A DNA stretch of 64,000 bases from Heliocidaris tuberculata (lineage: Eukaryota > Echinodermata > Echinoidea > Camarodonta > Echinometridae). Below are positions 1 to 12,804 of the stretch, piece by piece. The translations under genes and the position numbers were made by a program. The stretch covers positions 65,645,495 through 65,709,494 of the forward strand of contig CM046832.1 of assembly GCA_025618425.1 (NCBI GenBank), written 5' to 3'. The stretch's first letter is position 1; each line of letters begins with the position of its first letter. A model generated the notes under the pieces. That model saw only the letters and a list, made by a program, of their open reading frames with translations. It had not been told where the DNA came from and ran no database searches.

Positions 1-204
1 ATTTTCTGTAGAGACCAAATGGGAGAGGAGCTCACAAAATATGTCACCTAGTTGCCAATTTGTGTTTGATTGATTACAACTTTAAAAATTCATAACTTTC
101 TTATTTCTTGTCAGATTTTGCTCAAACTTTCACTAATCTGTTTCTCTATTTTTTTTCTGCTTTTATTCAAATCAACTAAATACCAAAATGGACTTCCTAT
201 TTAA
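1..204. repeat. Right arm of a TTAA-flanked MITE (truncated by window start)
   Basis: This stretch matches the right arms of the copies at 26649-27222 and 39483-40042. They share the words gttgccaatttgtgtttgat, ataactttctta and tcaaatcaact, then a terminal acttcc...TTAA. The closing TTAA is at 201-204. The left arm lies outside the window. It is non-coding and non-autonomous. Confidence 0.75.
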
Positions 205-565
205 GATTTCTCTCTCTCTCTCACCTTCTCTTCCCCCCCCCCCCCCCCATCTCTTTCTCTCTCTCCTTTCTCTCTCTTCTCCCTCCCATTTTCTCTCTCT
301 TTCTCCCTCACTCCCTCTCTCTCTCTCTCTCTCTCTCTCCATCCCTGTTCTTTTTGCTCTATCTTTCCCTGTCTTATGTTTCTCCCTCCTTACCATTTCT
401 TTCTCTATTCCATTCTCTGTTACTCCCTTTCTCTCTCTGTCCCAGTTTTTTTTTTTTTTTTTTTTGTCTTTCTTCTCCATTCTCTTTCTGCCCGTCTCTC
501 CCTCCTCAGCTTCCTTTGTCATTTCCTTTTCTGTCTTTTCTTTCTTTTTGTCAACAGTTTTGACA
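205..565. repeat. Long polypyrimidine (CT-rich) tract
   Basis: About 360 nt consist almost only of C and T on the plus strand, with (CT)n runs, a C tract near 230-248 and a T18 run near 446-464. All frames stay open here because of composition; no protein is implied. Such mirror-like purine/pyrimidine DNA can form triplex structures, which is inference here. Confidence 0.85.
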
Positions 566-1239
566 TTTTTTTTTCAGTACATGAAATGCATGTAAGTTAA
601 ATCATCTTTGATGACCAACGGTATTTAATGACCACATTTTTTCGGCCCACGACTAGTTTTTATTATCAAAACATGTACTAAAGGAACCTGTATGTCCAAA
701 CTGCCTATAAAGACTTACTTCTCTTGTTTCCTTGTGTTTTCTAAAATATTATTCCATCACCCCACCCACTATACATATTTTTGAACATTGATAACATTTT
801 TCTTATTGACAACTTTACTTTTCACTATGAGCCTACCTATCTAGGTTTTACCTGTAAAGTAATGACTGACAAAAAAAGAAAAATACTAAGCTTGACTTTA
901 TCAATCATATTGTTCACTAAAGGGTCAAATATCAGGCCAGCTCCACCTTAGTCCATCAACACTCATATATGTGTGTTCCATATAATATAGCTACAGGGTC
1001 AAAGAGTTCCTTAAATCTGCAATGAAGAGAAATATGCATTTCCCAAAGGGGTGTAAATCAGGCACCCTCAAGATAATGTGTGGATAAATTAAGGAGGACA
1101 CACTTTGATGTTATTTTCCATTAGGGCAGAGCCCGGGCTGGACAAATGTGATACATAATGTTTGATACATACTCACTGACAAGGGCAGCATGTGGAAAGA
1201 TTGGGTCAATACCCCCCCCCCCCCCCCCCAAAGAAATTT

Positions 1240-1600
1240 TTGAAAATAGATAAATAAACAAATAAATAAAATAATAATAATAATTTCAAAAATGAAGAAA
1301 TGATTCAGTCAATCAATCAATTTATCAATTCATCCATTCATCATTCCCTCCATCCATTCATCCCTCCATCTGTCCATCCATCCATCAAAATCAATCAATC
1401 AATCAGTCAATCGAAAAAATTAATAAAATAAATAAGTCAACATATAAATGAATTAGTAGATAAAATGAATTTTGCAAAAGAATATATCGGTAAAAAGAAT
1501 AATTTTGAATAATTGGAAGAATAATGTAAAATAGATATGAATAAAAATAAATAAAATCTAATAAAATAGAGGGTTGAAATAAAAACTAAAATCATAGAAA
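1240..1600. repeat. Low-complexity (AATA)n / (CATC)n / (AATC)n region
   Basis: Runs of aataaata, ccatccat and aatcaatc follow a C17 tract at about 1212-1228. No gene-like structure is visible. The flanking stretches 600-1210 and 1600-2120 also show no recognisable gene. Confidence 0.7.
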
Positions 1601-2119
1601 AAAATCTTGACTAAATGAGCAATGTCACCAAATATAAGAACTCTTGAGGGGGCTACGTATGTTTGCACTGTCAAAAATTAAACTGAATACAAGCAGAGAG
1701 ATAGCGATCAATAAGGGTCAAACATGTTTATAACAAACCCAGTTTTATAATGATAAATAACATTGTTATCCAATGGTGAGGATTATTGTTTATGTCTTTC
1801 TTATCTCTTACAGGTTAAAGAGGTCCAACATCATTCAACCAAGGAGTTATCACAGAACTGTGATAACTCCTTGATTCAACTGATACAACTTGTTTGGGTG
1901 ATCCCCTAAAGACGTTCTAATCCAGTGTGAAAATCAAGCAGGATCAATGTACCATTTTATGAAGCGATTAGAGGTAAACCACAGTTTCGCAATTTTAAAA
2001 AAAGTTTTTGCGGTCAAACATAGGATTTGCATTTGTTGCGCACACCTAGTAAGAATATAACCCCTGCAAATGAATAAAAGCAATTATTATAAGAGAACTA
2101 TATTATCATGTAGTCATCA

Positions 2120-2450
2120 GAAATGTATCCAGTTACATGGGTGCAAATCCGGGGGGGGGGGGGGGGGGGGGGACAGGAGGACATGTCCCCCCACCTTTTT
2201 GAAGATAGGCGAATGTCCCCCCCCCCCCCCCCACCCTTTGAATTACCTTTTTTTTTCCTTTTTTTTTTTTTTGTTGCTTGTCAGAGAATTTTGAGGAAAA
2301 CTAGACCCCAAAAATGTGATAACCTTTTTTTTTTATCATTTGGGTTGTAAAAAAAAAATTTCAGACATTTCGGACAGGTACAAAAGTTAAATCATGTGGT
2401 GTCCCCCCCCCCCCCCCCCCCCCCCCCCCGAATTTCAAAATGGAATTTAT
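2120..2450 (+). repeat. Dispersed repeat with long G and C homopolymers (copy 1)
   Basis: It contains G22 at 2151-2172, C runs near 2218-2232 and C27 at 2403-2429, with cttgtcagagaattttg and ggacaggtacaaaagttaaa between them. The same ordered words recur at 37685-37935, and the cttgtcagaga word recurs near the window end, so this is a dispersed repeat. Apparent ORFs here are compositional. Confidence 0.75.
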
Positions 2451-2684
2451 TAATCACACATTTCGGGAGGCTTTGTACAAGATTTTGGATGAATAAGTTT
2501 CTGTTGTGGTCTCGGAAACCATATCTATGGACCTGAAATTAAAATTCCAAGAGATATGTAACCTTCACTAAAGAAATTGTTCTACCTGATGTTTATTTCG
2601 AGATAATTCTGTTTCATTTGACATTCACTGGAATGAATGCAAATGAAACAGCTTTCAGTGGGTTCATAGTATAAAGGTGTTGTA

Positions 2685-2842
2685 CAGTGGAACCTCATTA
2701 TAACAAACTCCTTGGGACCAAGAAAATTACATCTTTATATCGAAACCTTGTTATATCAGAATACAAAGAAGGGGACCGGCAAAATTACCTTTTTATAATG
2801 AGAGTTTGTTATAACACTGTTCTTTATAATGAGGTTCAACTG
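2685..2842. mobile_element. Palindromic TA-flanked MITE (CAGTGGAACCTC family)
   Basis: The left end is CAGTGGAACCTCATTATAAC and the right end is its inverted match, ending gaggttcaactg. TA dinucleotides flank both ends (2683-2684 and 2843-2844). At 158 bp it has no coding capacity. The termini resemble pogo/Tigger-type ends, by inference only. A related copy lies at 57113-57275. Confidence 0.75.
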
Positions 2843-3003
2843 TATTTATATTTACATAAAGATGTTCTAACATCAAATTTCAAATCTAAATGTAAATTAA
2901 TCCCCATATTCTTGTATGAACTTCAATGAACTGCAATGTGTATATCAGTTGTACACAAAGTTTGATATCATTTGATATAGGTTGATTGTACTCACTTAAG
3001 CCA

Positions 3004-3509
3004 TTAAAGGGGAAGTTCACCCTGGAGATTACTTGAGTTTAAAAAATGCAGAAAAAATAAAGAAAAATATTGGCGAAAGTTTGGACAAAATCCGTTAAAG
3101 AATAACGGAGTTATGGACTTTTGAAGTTTTGATTTTGTGACGTCACATGCGAGCAGCTCCTCCATTATGTAATGTGATAAATATTCCATAAAATACAGTT
3201 TTCTCAGAAAATTTAAAATATTTTCGTCTGTGCATTTGATATATTGTCAGAAATGTTATTCAATACTAGATTCTGAAAAGAAACAATATTAATTTATCGT
3301 GGAACGTAAAAAAAAATGCGAATATATGGAATATTTATTACATGACCAATGGGCAGCTGCTCGCATGTGACGTCACGAATCCAAAACTTTAAATACTCAA
3401 GGCTCTTTTATTATTTGACCGATTTTCATCAAACCTTCACCAATATTTTTCTTTATTTTTTCTGTATTTTTTAAACTCAAGTAATCTTCAGGGTGAACTT
3501 CCCCTTTAA
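3004..3509. mobile_element. TTAA-flanked MITE with ~180-bp inverted arms
   Basis: TTAA at 3004-3007 is followed by AGGGGAAGTTCACCCTG; the right end mirrors this as CAGGGTGAACTTCCCCT before TTAA at 3506-3509. The arms share an inverted gtgacgtcacatgcgagcag segment. It has no transposase. The TTAA duplication suggests mobilisation by a piggyBac-type enzyme, which is inference. Confidence 0.85.
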
Positions 3510-3771
3510 CTAATTGATCTAGAGATGTAACACATACAAGGATCAAGCCATGTTGATTGACAAATGCTATTATTTTTCACTAGTTCTGAAATTCTATTTC
3601 ATTTTCTTTTCCCTTTTTTCTTACTGTAGTAAATCAAGTCCACAATTGCAGCCTTGCATCCACCAAGCTAAGTGAAGAGTCTTAATCTGTTTTGATAGTG
3701 GAACATTGGAGCAGAAGTTGATGTATTCTAGGATCATTCAACAATTAAAAAGAAAATATTAGTACAACATA

Positions 3772-3918
3772 CTGTAAACGTGGAATATTTCGCGGTGTGG
3801 AAATTTTCGCGCATTTCGCGCGGCATGAAGTAGGCTTCTCAATAATAAATAGTGAGGTTGATAAAGGGATGATGTGCACCATTTGCAACATATGATCCAT
3901 TTTTCATGTGTTTTACAG
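3772..3918. mobile_element. Short TA-flanked MITE (CTGTAAACGTGG family)
   Basis: The left end CTGTAAACGTGGAA and the right end gtgttttacag are imperfect inverted repeats flanked by TA. The interior holds TTTCGCG motifs. It is 147 bp and non-coding. Confidence 0.5.
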
Positions 3919-3936
3919 TATATTTCATTTAGAAGA

Positions 3937-4424
3937 TTAAAGGCATTGATTAACTTTGCCCAGGATTGAAAAAAAAAATCACTGTTCCAGCTAATGCTGT
4001 AATCATAATTGCAAACCTTTAGCTCAGACAGGAATCGCCTGAGTTTTATAAGCTGATCGGTCGTTTATATATCAAGATATTTACGATTGAACATTGATGT
4101 CGGGATAGAGTACCACCGAACCCTAAAGAACTCTTACGGTTGGCATACCTCGCTCTATCACAGAATACCGTACGGGCTGGAAACCCGCTCTGAAATCGCC
4201 AAGAGCTGGTGCTTGGTTTTTGTGACTGCAGCGCAGCGAAGAAGCCGAGCGACTTGCGCTAGCGATTGATCGCGATTTTCTCTTTTTTAGGATAGTAAAC
4301 GGGTTCCATTTTCTCTCATACTTTCACATATCCTTAATTATATATGCAGTTAGAGGACTACACACAATTCACTGGCATTTGAGCTGATTTTACAATTTTT
4401 CACAAAGTTAATCAATCACTTTAA
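3937..4424. mobile_element. TTAA-flanked element with GC-rich core
   Basis: TTAA at 3937-3940 precedes AGGCATTGATTAACTTTG. The inverted counterpart CAAAGTTAATCAATCACT precedes TTAA at 4421-4424. The core (about 4030-4280) is GC- and CpG-richer than its surroundings and contains a 60-codon open frame with no recognisable product. It is likely a non-autonomous TTAA element. Confidence 0.65.
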
Positions 4425-4429
4425 GGTAA

Positions 4430-5600
4430 AATAGTTATGTAAATCAAATATACAGTATTGGAAAGCCCAAAAGATCTGCTACAGTTTACCCAAGAGCTGT
4501 TTTTCCTCACTCTACTGTCGATAATTATTTTTGCAATAGTGCTGTTTCCAAAATTCAATTCTAATTCAATTTAGTTCAGTTCAATTCAGTTCAATTCAAT
4601 TCAATTCAATTAAAAGACTCAGGTACAGTGACCAGTCTGTGAAGAATAAATCCCTCTAAACACTGCCAGTAACTTTGCTTGTGATCTGAACTATTTACCA
4701 ATTTCATGAGAGTGTATTTATGATAGTTGATGTAAAGATGTTCTGAGATTTGTAAATCAATAATTAATGTAGATATCAAGATATCTATGATTAAAAACTG
4801 AAATTGTACAATTGAAGTGTAATATCCAGGATAATGGTAGTCTTAATTTAAATTGTTGCCCAGGATGAACACATAATGCACAGTTTAATTTGTTGTGCTG
4901 CTGTAATTTTGGAAAATCAACATGGTTAATGCCTTGTACATGCTTATTGAAAATAACTTGCTTCTAACTTTCTGAGGTGCATTTTCTAGCATTGTTTAAT
5001 AAATATATACACAGTTCAACCAAAGGTACCTATTTTTCATGTTTTGGGTGGCAAAGATACCAAATCCTGATTTTAAAAAATCCCTGTAAATGCATAAAAA
5101 AACATGATTGCTGAAACTTTCAGGAAATAAACCCTAGGAAATTTCAGTAGCCTTGTCTATCACCTTTTGAAATGTGCAAACATTACAATAACATACAGTG
5201 TATGTGTATGTGTGTGGGCGTGTGTGTGTTCGTGGGTTTGTGTGTGTGTTTGTTGTACTACATAATCTGAGCATGATTTCTATGGGCAAAACAATCTGGT
5301 ATTGAAATTACCCTTGAGTTTTTTTTTTTTTTTTTTTTTTTTGGGGGGGGGGGTTTTCCGTCTTTGCAATCATGTAAAAATCTTGTTGTTTTGATAATTT
5401 CAGCAGGCCATTAGTAAAACAAATATATATTGAAATGTATAAGATATAACCCAAATTCAAATTATGCAGTCCTGTGCATGTAGGCCTATTGGAAAATGAG
5501 ATTAAACTATAGGACCTATAAAGTAATGGATACTGAAAGGAATGGATACTGATAGAATGTTATATTCAGTCACCTCTGTACATTTACCAATAATGCTTTA
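4430..5600. other. Gene-free stretch
   Basis: No conserved ORF or RNA gene is visible. The stretch holds a gt-rich run near 5198-5250 and a T22 run abutting G10 near 5320-5354. Confidence 0.6.
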
Positions 5601-5610
5601 TTACTTGATA

Positions 5611-6217
5611 TTTTTTTTTTTTTTTTTTAATGCTTTTTTGCCTTTATTCAGATATTCAGACGAGAAAATTGTACAGAGATACATTATTTTTTCATACATT
5701 GTAAACACAATACATAATTCAATCCAAAACAAATAATACAATGCAAAATCTGCAATCTGAATAAAGATTTTAAAAGATAGATAAGAAAAAAGGTGAAGGT
5801 GCTGCTTTATAACCCATAGTATACATGATAAGTCAAACTGTCATCTTTACATATATAGGATAAACTACATGCAGTGCATTTTCAATTCTTCGATTTTATT
5901 TAACATTATTTATTATATAGTATTTCTTATATCAGTGGAGTTCTGTAACCATACTGTTGCAATAATAAAAACACAATACTAACAATTAAGTGGTTGGATC
6001 AATGAGGGAGTGAGGAGGAGAAGAAGACATAAATGAAGACATTTATCATTATTATTACTATTATTATTAATAATAATAACAAAAACAACAACAATAATAG
6101 TAATAATAATTCCAATAATTATTTTTTTTAAATATAGAAATAATCATATAAGTAGATATATAGATATTAAATTAAATAAACATATACATACATATACACA
6201 TATACACATACACATAC

Positions 6218-6262
<45 letters not shown>

Positions 6263-6830
6263 CACAAATACATATACACATACATATACATACACACATA
6301 CACAAACATGCATATGTCTGATATAATACGCCTCACTCCTTTTAAGGAGTGAAATTTTCCCATTTTTTAAAATGTAGTGTTAGTTTGTCCTTTATTCTTG
6401 CCTTTTCATATTCAATTTTTTCGGAGTTCTTTACAGCCTTACATATATCTTTACTAGTAGGAACCCTTCCATTTTTACGACTATTGTAAATCATATATTT
6501 GACCATAATCAGTACATGATTAAGTAATATATTGTCTTTCATATCAACTCTAAAGCCCAGTAACACATCAATCCATTGTAGATTAAGTAGCTGAAACATT
6601 TTTAATTCATTTCCCACCTCCTTCCATATACTTGACACTTCTTTACATTTAAAGAAGACATGGCAATATGTTTCTATATCTTTTTTACAAAATGAGCATA
6701 AATTTGATTGAGTTAGTCCAAATGCGTATAGTTTATCATTACAAAATACAACGCTATGTATTGATAGTCTCCTATATGCTCTGCTGCCATCTAGTGTTTC
6801 AATATTGATTTCTTATTTGTGTGCAAAAAA
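5611..6830 (-). mobile_element. L1-like LINE 3' fragment with AATAAA and poly(A)
   Basis: On the minus strand an open segment (about 6790 down to 6342) reads through a zinc-knuckle-like CSFCKKDIETYCHVFFKC followed by SSIWKEVGNEL, as in C-terminal regions of L1/Tx1-type LINE polyproteins. Downstream are TG/TA microsatellites, then AATAAA (5648-5643) and, about 14 nt later, an 18-nt poly(A) (5628-5611). The 5' side is lost near the AT microsatellite. Joining the coding part and the poly(A) into one element is inference. Confidence 0.55.
6180..6310. repeat. (TATACA)n microsatellite
   Basis: Alternating tatacatatacaca words fill the stretch. It lies in the putative 3' part of the minus-strand LINE fragment. 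Confidence 0.85.
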
Positions 6831-6881
6831 TGTGCAATAAAATGGTCTTGCTCTATTCAAAGTGACATTTATAGACTGTTG

Positions 6882-7287
<406 letters not shown>

Positions 7288-7439
7288 ACATCCATCATTA
7301 TGACTGAATATCACATTTATATTTGTTATGTTATAGATTCTTTTTAAATGTAGATGCAATGAATATGTCTTTTAAAACAATCTTGAGAATACGAGAATAT
7401 ATTTTGTTTCGGCAAAATCGTATTCTCATAATTCATGAC

Positions 7440-8150
7440 CTTTATCGATTTCAGCTGTACCGATTCATGTACAATCTTGATAAAAATAATATGCCATTCG
7501 TTTTGAAACAACTGTTTGCAAAAAATAGCACTTTACACATGTACTACACCAGGCAAGCAAACGATTATCGTTTACCCAAAACTTGAACGGCTTTTGCCAG
7601 TAAACTATATTTTTGATTGTCCAAATATTGGAACTCATTAGAACAGAATTTAAAACTTACCCCTAACTTAAGTAGGTTCAAATATCTTGTGAAGAAACAC
7701 TTGACTGATTTATACTGATGTAAATAATTCACTCTGCTTTTATTTATTTGTTTTCTTTTCATTCCATAATAATGTATATATAATATACTGATTTCCACTC
7801 AAAATCTCTTTTATTTCATTAATCGTATCTTGTAATGTTAGCTCACCTGTATATAATGTACATATGTTTTGTTTAGTAATTTTCTCCCTCTCATTCCAAA
7901 CAATTACTTTAATTTAAACGAAAATCTTTTTTTTTTTTTTTAAACATATATTATTGTATCATTATTCGATTAGGGGTCTACATCACACAAGCTAAGCTTT
8001 TTAGTAGATCCCTCCACATATCATTTTGTCACCTTTCTATGTCATATTCATGTATTCTCTGTTTTTGCAGTGTGTGTAATTTATACATATTGTTGTAATT
8101 TCATTGTAAATGTGGAATCTGAATAAATCAAATCAATCAATCAATCAATC
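7440..8150 (+). pseudogene. Degenerate LINE reverse-transcriptase C-terminus with (AATC)n tail
   Basis: The frame reads LYRFMYNLDKNNMPFVLKQL, then YTRQANDYRLPKT, a stop, and fragments such as KYWNSL and PNLSRFKYLVKKHLT. This order is typical of the extreme C-terminus of CR1/Rex-like LINE polyproteins. Several stops break it. About 430 nt downstream, gaataaatcaaatc runs into an (aatc)n tail (8125-8150), as expected for a tandem-ended LINE 3' terminus. It is a dead fragment. Confidence 0.6.
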
Positions 8151-8224
8151 TTATATTTTCATCTCTAATATAGTTTTTAAAATCAATTTGATCATGAGGG
8201 ATCAGTGATAAAGGGTAGTACATT

Positions 8225-8436
8225 CCCCCCCCCCCCCCCCCCCCCCCCATCGAACAGAGGGAAAAGAAAAGAAAAAAAAGAAAAAAAAGAGAAAAAAAGG
8301 GGAGTGGGGAAATCAAAAGTGAAGTGAAGATGATGCGACCCCCTTCCACACACCCCCGCCAGTCGATAGCCTTATCAGTTCACCCTTTCATCCACTGAGT
8401 AAGTCTGGTGGCCCCCCCCCCCCCCCCCCCCCCCCC
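8225..8436. repeat. Paired long poly(C) tracts
   Basis: C24 at 8225-8248 and C25 at 8412-8436 flank a purine-rich aaaagaaaa segment. Both Pro-rich and Gly-rich open frames are compositional. Confidence 0.9.
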
Positions 8437-8639
8437 AGTGATGCTAGTACCCCCTCGATGTCTGCACCCATGCTCTGTCATTCTAAGAGATCTTACTGCT
8501 CTTAACTTATCCAGATGGATTTCCCAAATACTGATCTCTACAGAACTGGGCACTATGGTGATTTTACAAGCCAATTATCTTCAGAACCTTGTAAATGAAA
8601 ATATGGAAAAACTTGATAGGAATATTAAAGAACTCCTTT

Positions 8640-9590
8640 TTTTCTAAGTTCACTTACAATCTGCAAGTTTTTTCCCCCTTAACCTTGGAGTTAGAAAATA
8701 CATTGAGAATGAGATATGATTCTTGTTAAAGTATATACAAGGTCACTATTTGAAAGTACTGTCATTTCTATTTTACAAGTTGAGATTAGACAGATATAAA
8801 ACAAATTTATGGAACTTGCCTAAATACTTTTTAAAACCTACACATGGCACGACTCTTCTTCATGAATGCTTGATTGATAAATATTATATTAAGCTATTAA
8901 ACATCATGAAAAACATATTAACCTTGATTTTTTTTCTTTTATTTGCCTAGTATACAGCAGTAATACTGTAGATAAAGAAATTAATTTTTTTTTCTTGAAG
9001 ATCTAGGTATGACAAATGATGAACATTCAGTCATTAAAAATTATTAAATGGCTTTTATGAAATATAATTTCAGTACTTTGGACCCACCTTTTTTTATTAT
9101 AAAAGCAGGTGTTGACTTTCAGTGGTTATGTTCTTGACAGCTGTATTTAGCTTGGATACATTTTGTTTGATAACAACCCTATCTTGTGAGGATTTTATTT
9201 CAGTAAACCTAATAAATTGAACTGAATTGGCTGTTCCCTTGGTGGGTAATTGTAGAATCACGGGTTGGCAACATGATTAAAGCTTTCCAAAATGGAAAAA
9301 TCCAAGAGATCGAAATGGAAAAATCCAAGAGATCAAAATACCGGGAAAGAGGGGAGTACATGCATGTAATGTACAAACTTTGCTGTTTCACTTCCAACTT
9401 TCCGAAAATCTTTATGCATAGACTATATAAAAATTGCCCTATTACTAACAATTTAGGATATTATCATAACATCCTTGTAGAATTTATATGGCACGGGATC
9501 CTAGAAGCAACTTATAAATTATGTGCACTTTCCACAAATGACAAAGCACAAAAAAAAACATGAACTTTTTACCCTTTCAGCAATTTATTT
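8640..9590. other. Gene-free stretch
   Basis: Nothing gene-like is recognised. A 24-bp direct duplication (ggaaaaatccaagagatc, two copies) lies at about 9293-9334. Confidence 0.55.
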
Positions 9591-10590
9591 CCTCTCCATT
9601 TTGGAATATATATTTACAGATATGAAAAAGAAAACACCTTATAGATGGTAATACAATACCATTACACCATCGTATGGTGAAAGTTCAACATTGGAAAATA
9701 CACCTAGTATTTATCTTAATACGAATACATCTAGAGAAAAGAAAGGATGCCAATACAGACAGTAGATAGACAGAAAAAGAGGCAAAATACACATCACAGA
9801 AATGTAGAAGCTAGAAGATACTTGAGAGTAAAGTGCAGGCACTTCTAAACAAAAACTGAAAGGTGAGCTTTCATATCTTCAAGCAATATCATTCTCTCCC
9901 CTTCATCAGAATATACTTACACACATGAAAAATAAAACATCTTCAAGATTATGCTTCAGGCAAAATATATTTTTTGAGGCACACAAGTACTTGTTTTAGC
10001 ATGCCCTAAATACTTTATCGCTGAGACTGAATCTCAAGCAGGCACTTCTACAATAAGTACAAGCACTTGGTTCCTCTCATGTTTTGGTTGAAGGTGTCTA
10101 TGATGAGCTGATGACTGTCTATTTACATGCTACATGCATATGAAGAAAAACAATAAGAAACTAATAGGTGAAGCTGAAAGTACTAAGAGGTACTGAAAAT
10201 CAAAACTAAGTCTGTCAACTAAATATAATACATGTTGTACATGTCTTTTTGTCACAAAAAATTAATAATACAACGCACATCTACTTTTCTGAATATTATT
10301 TAAGACTGATTTCAAGATTTCAGTTGTAATATCAGCAGTCAAATAGTTAATAACAAAAATTAATCTGCTTCTCTATGGTCACAAGAGAAGTACAATAAAC
10401 AAAACACATGAGTTAAAACATACACCTAACTCAACATGATGACCTACTATGGTCATAATTCAATTTTTTTTCTTCAAATATCCTGAATATATGTTAATAC
10501 CTGTCTATCACTTTTTGCATCTCTACATAACTTCCCCCTTAAGGCTTGTTCAAATCCCGGGGGGGGGGGGGGGGGGGGGGGGGTACTTCC

Positions 10591-10630
<40 letters not shown>

Positions 10631-10699
10631 TCTTGTTTACCCAGTGTAGCCTCATCAGTATGATATACTGTTTTCCCTGAGGGCCCTGCAATCATATTA

Positions 10700-11165
10700 T
10701 TACCCCGGCTATACATGGGGATGTGCCGCCAATATGGGTCGCTTTTTCACAAGAAATCCCTAAACAGGGGTCCCGTTTTCTACCAAAAAAATCCCTTAAC
10801 ATGGGTTCACATTTTCAACAAAATCTCTAAACATGGGTGGTATCCCGAAATCCTGTGCCTCAGGTATTTTTTCAATCCATTTCTTGAGGTTTGAGGAAAG
10901 AAATGTAAGAAAACTCAGAGAAAAATCTAAAATCTCTGTTCAAAATCACTGGTATGTAAACTACCGCACACATCCAGACATACCAGTACTGTACGTGTCC
11001 CGGACGAGCCTGGCCTGATCGTCTGCGCAGAGAAAACTCGCGAAAATTTTACACTGTCAGCTGCAGTTTTTATGACATATCCCAAAACATGGGTACCGGG
11101 TCTACAGTTCGCCAGAAATCCCTAAACATGGGTATCCTTTTTCTTAAAATATATGGCGTATACAG
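10700..11165. repeat. Dispersed repeat with internal TCCCTAAACATGGGT motifs
   Basis: At least five variants of the word aaatcccTaaacatgggt occur, three near the left and two near the right of the segment. This is unlike neighbouring DNA. No coding potential is recognised. Confidence 0.5.
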
Positions 11166-12262
11166 TATTTGCGTAGATCATTAATCTTACAATAATTATA
11201 GAGTTTCTGTAAAAAGTAATTTTCTTAAAAGTAAGTTGCCAATTAGTCTGAGTAGGTCTTTTTTTTAAAAATAAGTCTGCCTACAGCACTGTCTGTGAAC
11301 AGTTCCCACAACTTGTATATACATACCAACATTAATTTCAAATATACATTAAAAAATCTTTCACAACTTTTGTTTTGAATTCTGTGACACACTGCCATTC
11401 CATTTTTTAAAAATTCCAAACTGATGCAATTAATGCTGCAAATTGTTCTTGTCAAATAATGTTTTATGCAAGACATAGATTATTGCTCTACTGTCAATTT
11501 CCCACACCAGTCCAATTTCTTCCATCTTTGGACCCAACACTATACTACACCTTACCCTAAACCTAACCTACAACCCAATCACTATCAAGCCCTGTAGCCA
11601 ATATATTTGATATAATAATACCTGGAGCAAATATTCGCTCATTTAAAATAGCAGCAAATACAAATTTCAATATCTACCTTGATTTATCAAAATGTGGTAT
11701 TTCTTTCACTCCAATAAAGCACAGCCACTTTGCCACTTTAGCAGATATAACCGATGAAACAGATAATTGCACTTTTTTTGTGCAAAACCACGAGCTAGAA
11801 AAATGTTCATTTACTTTTGTTGTAACCAGATACAAAGAACATTTGCATTGCTATACATGTACATGTATCTAATACTGCATTGTGAAGAAGGTATATTGTT
11901 TTCTACTACTGGAGCAGATAATTCCAATTGAATCAGAAAACAGACTATGACAATAATAACACTGGAATTAGCAGTTTGGGTGACTTTTTCCCAGTTACAT
12001 ATTCAACCAACTGAGAAACCATATGCTAATTCTAATACTGTACTCTGATCTTGAAAGGACCATTGCCAACTATAAATTGCTTTATTTCATATCACTCACA
12101 TAACAATGGCCGTTATTGATATCATAACCGAACCACACACATATGATTCAAATTGTGTCTACCAGACATAATGGCGGTAATATGTAGACAGTTCAGTTTT
12201 TTTTTTAAAGGTCACATGATCCATTCATCACATAAAAAGCCAGGCGATGAAAAATATGATCA

Positions 12263-12804
12263 ACCAAAAAAATTAAGTTACCCCTGACACTTTTCAAAAT
12301 AACTCTAGAAATATTTGATGAAATTTGTTCATTTAAAAAGCAAAGTATGGAGAATGGCATGTATGTTACCCATATTTTGATTAGTTATTTGTGACCAATT
12401 GCTTATGTCTTCATAATGAAATTATGTTTTTAATTGCTGTCGGTGCAAGAAAAAAGGTTGCATTTTGTGTTTATACATAATTCAATGCAGGGTTTACATG
12501 CGATGGGACATGTGATTACTTCTTTCAGTTCTTTTCATCTTTAGTTCATGTAAAGAGGCCTAATTTGCCATCCAGATTCATGAAACTGCATTAAAAGAAC
12601 TGAATATGTACACACATGTACACCCTGCATTGCGTTATGAAACGCAGAGTGCACCTTTTTTTCTCGTACTGAATGCAGTAAAAACAATTTGATTATGAAA
12701 ACATAAAAATTCTACATACTTTGCAATTAGAATGAGCAGATTTCATCACATATTTCTAAAGTTTTATTGAAAAGTGTCAGGGGGGAACTTACTTTTTTGG
12801 GGTT
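12263..12804. mobile_element. MITE with ~60-bp terminal inverted repeats
   Basis: The left arm holds aagttacccctgacactttt and the right arm the inverted aaaagtgtcaggggggaactt-like sequence. The arms extend inward through attttgatgaaat and atttcatcaca words. It is about 540 bp and non-coding. Confidence 0.75.

Noticed and set aside
188..595. 135-codon Ser/Pro/Leu-rich open frame and antisense Arg/Glu-rich frame
   Set aside because: Open only because the DNA is a polypyrimidine tract; no domain and no codon-level structure.
8125..8150. (AATC)n run as a CRISPR or satellite array
   Set aside because: A short simple tail at a LINE 3' end, with no spacers.
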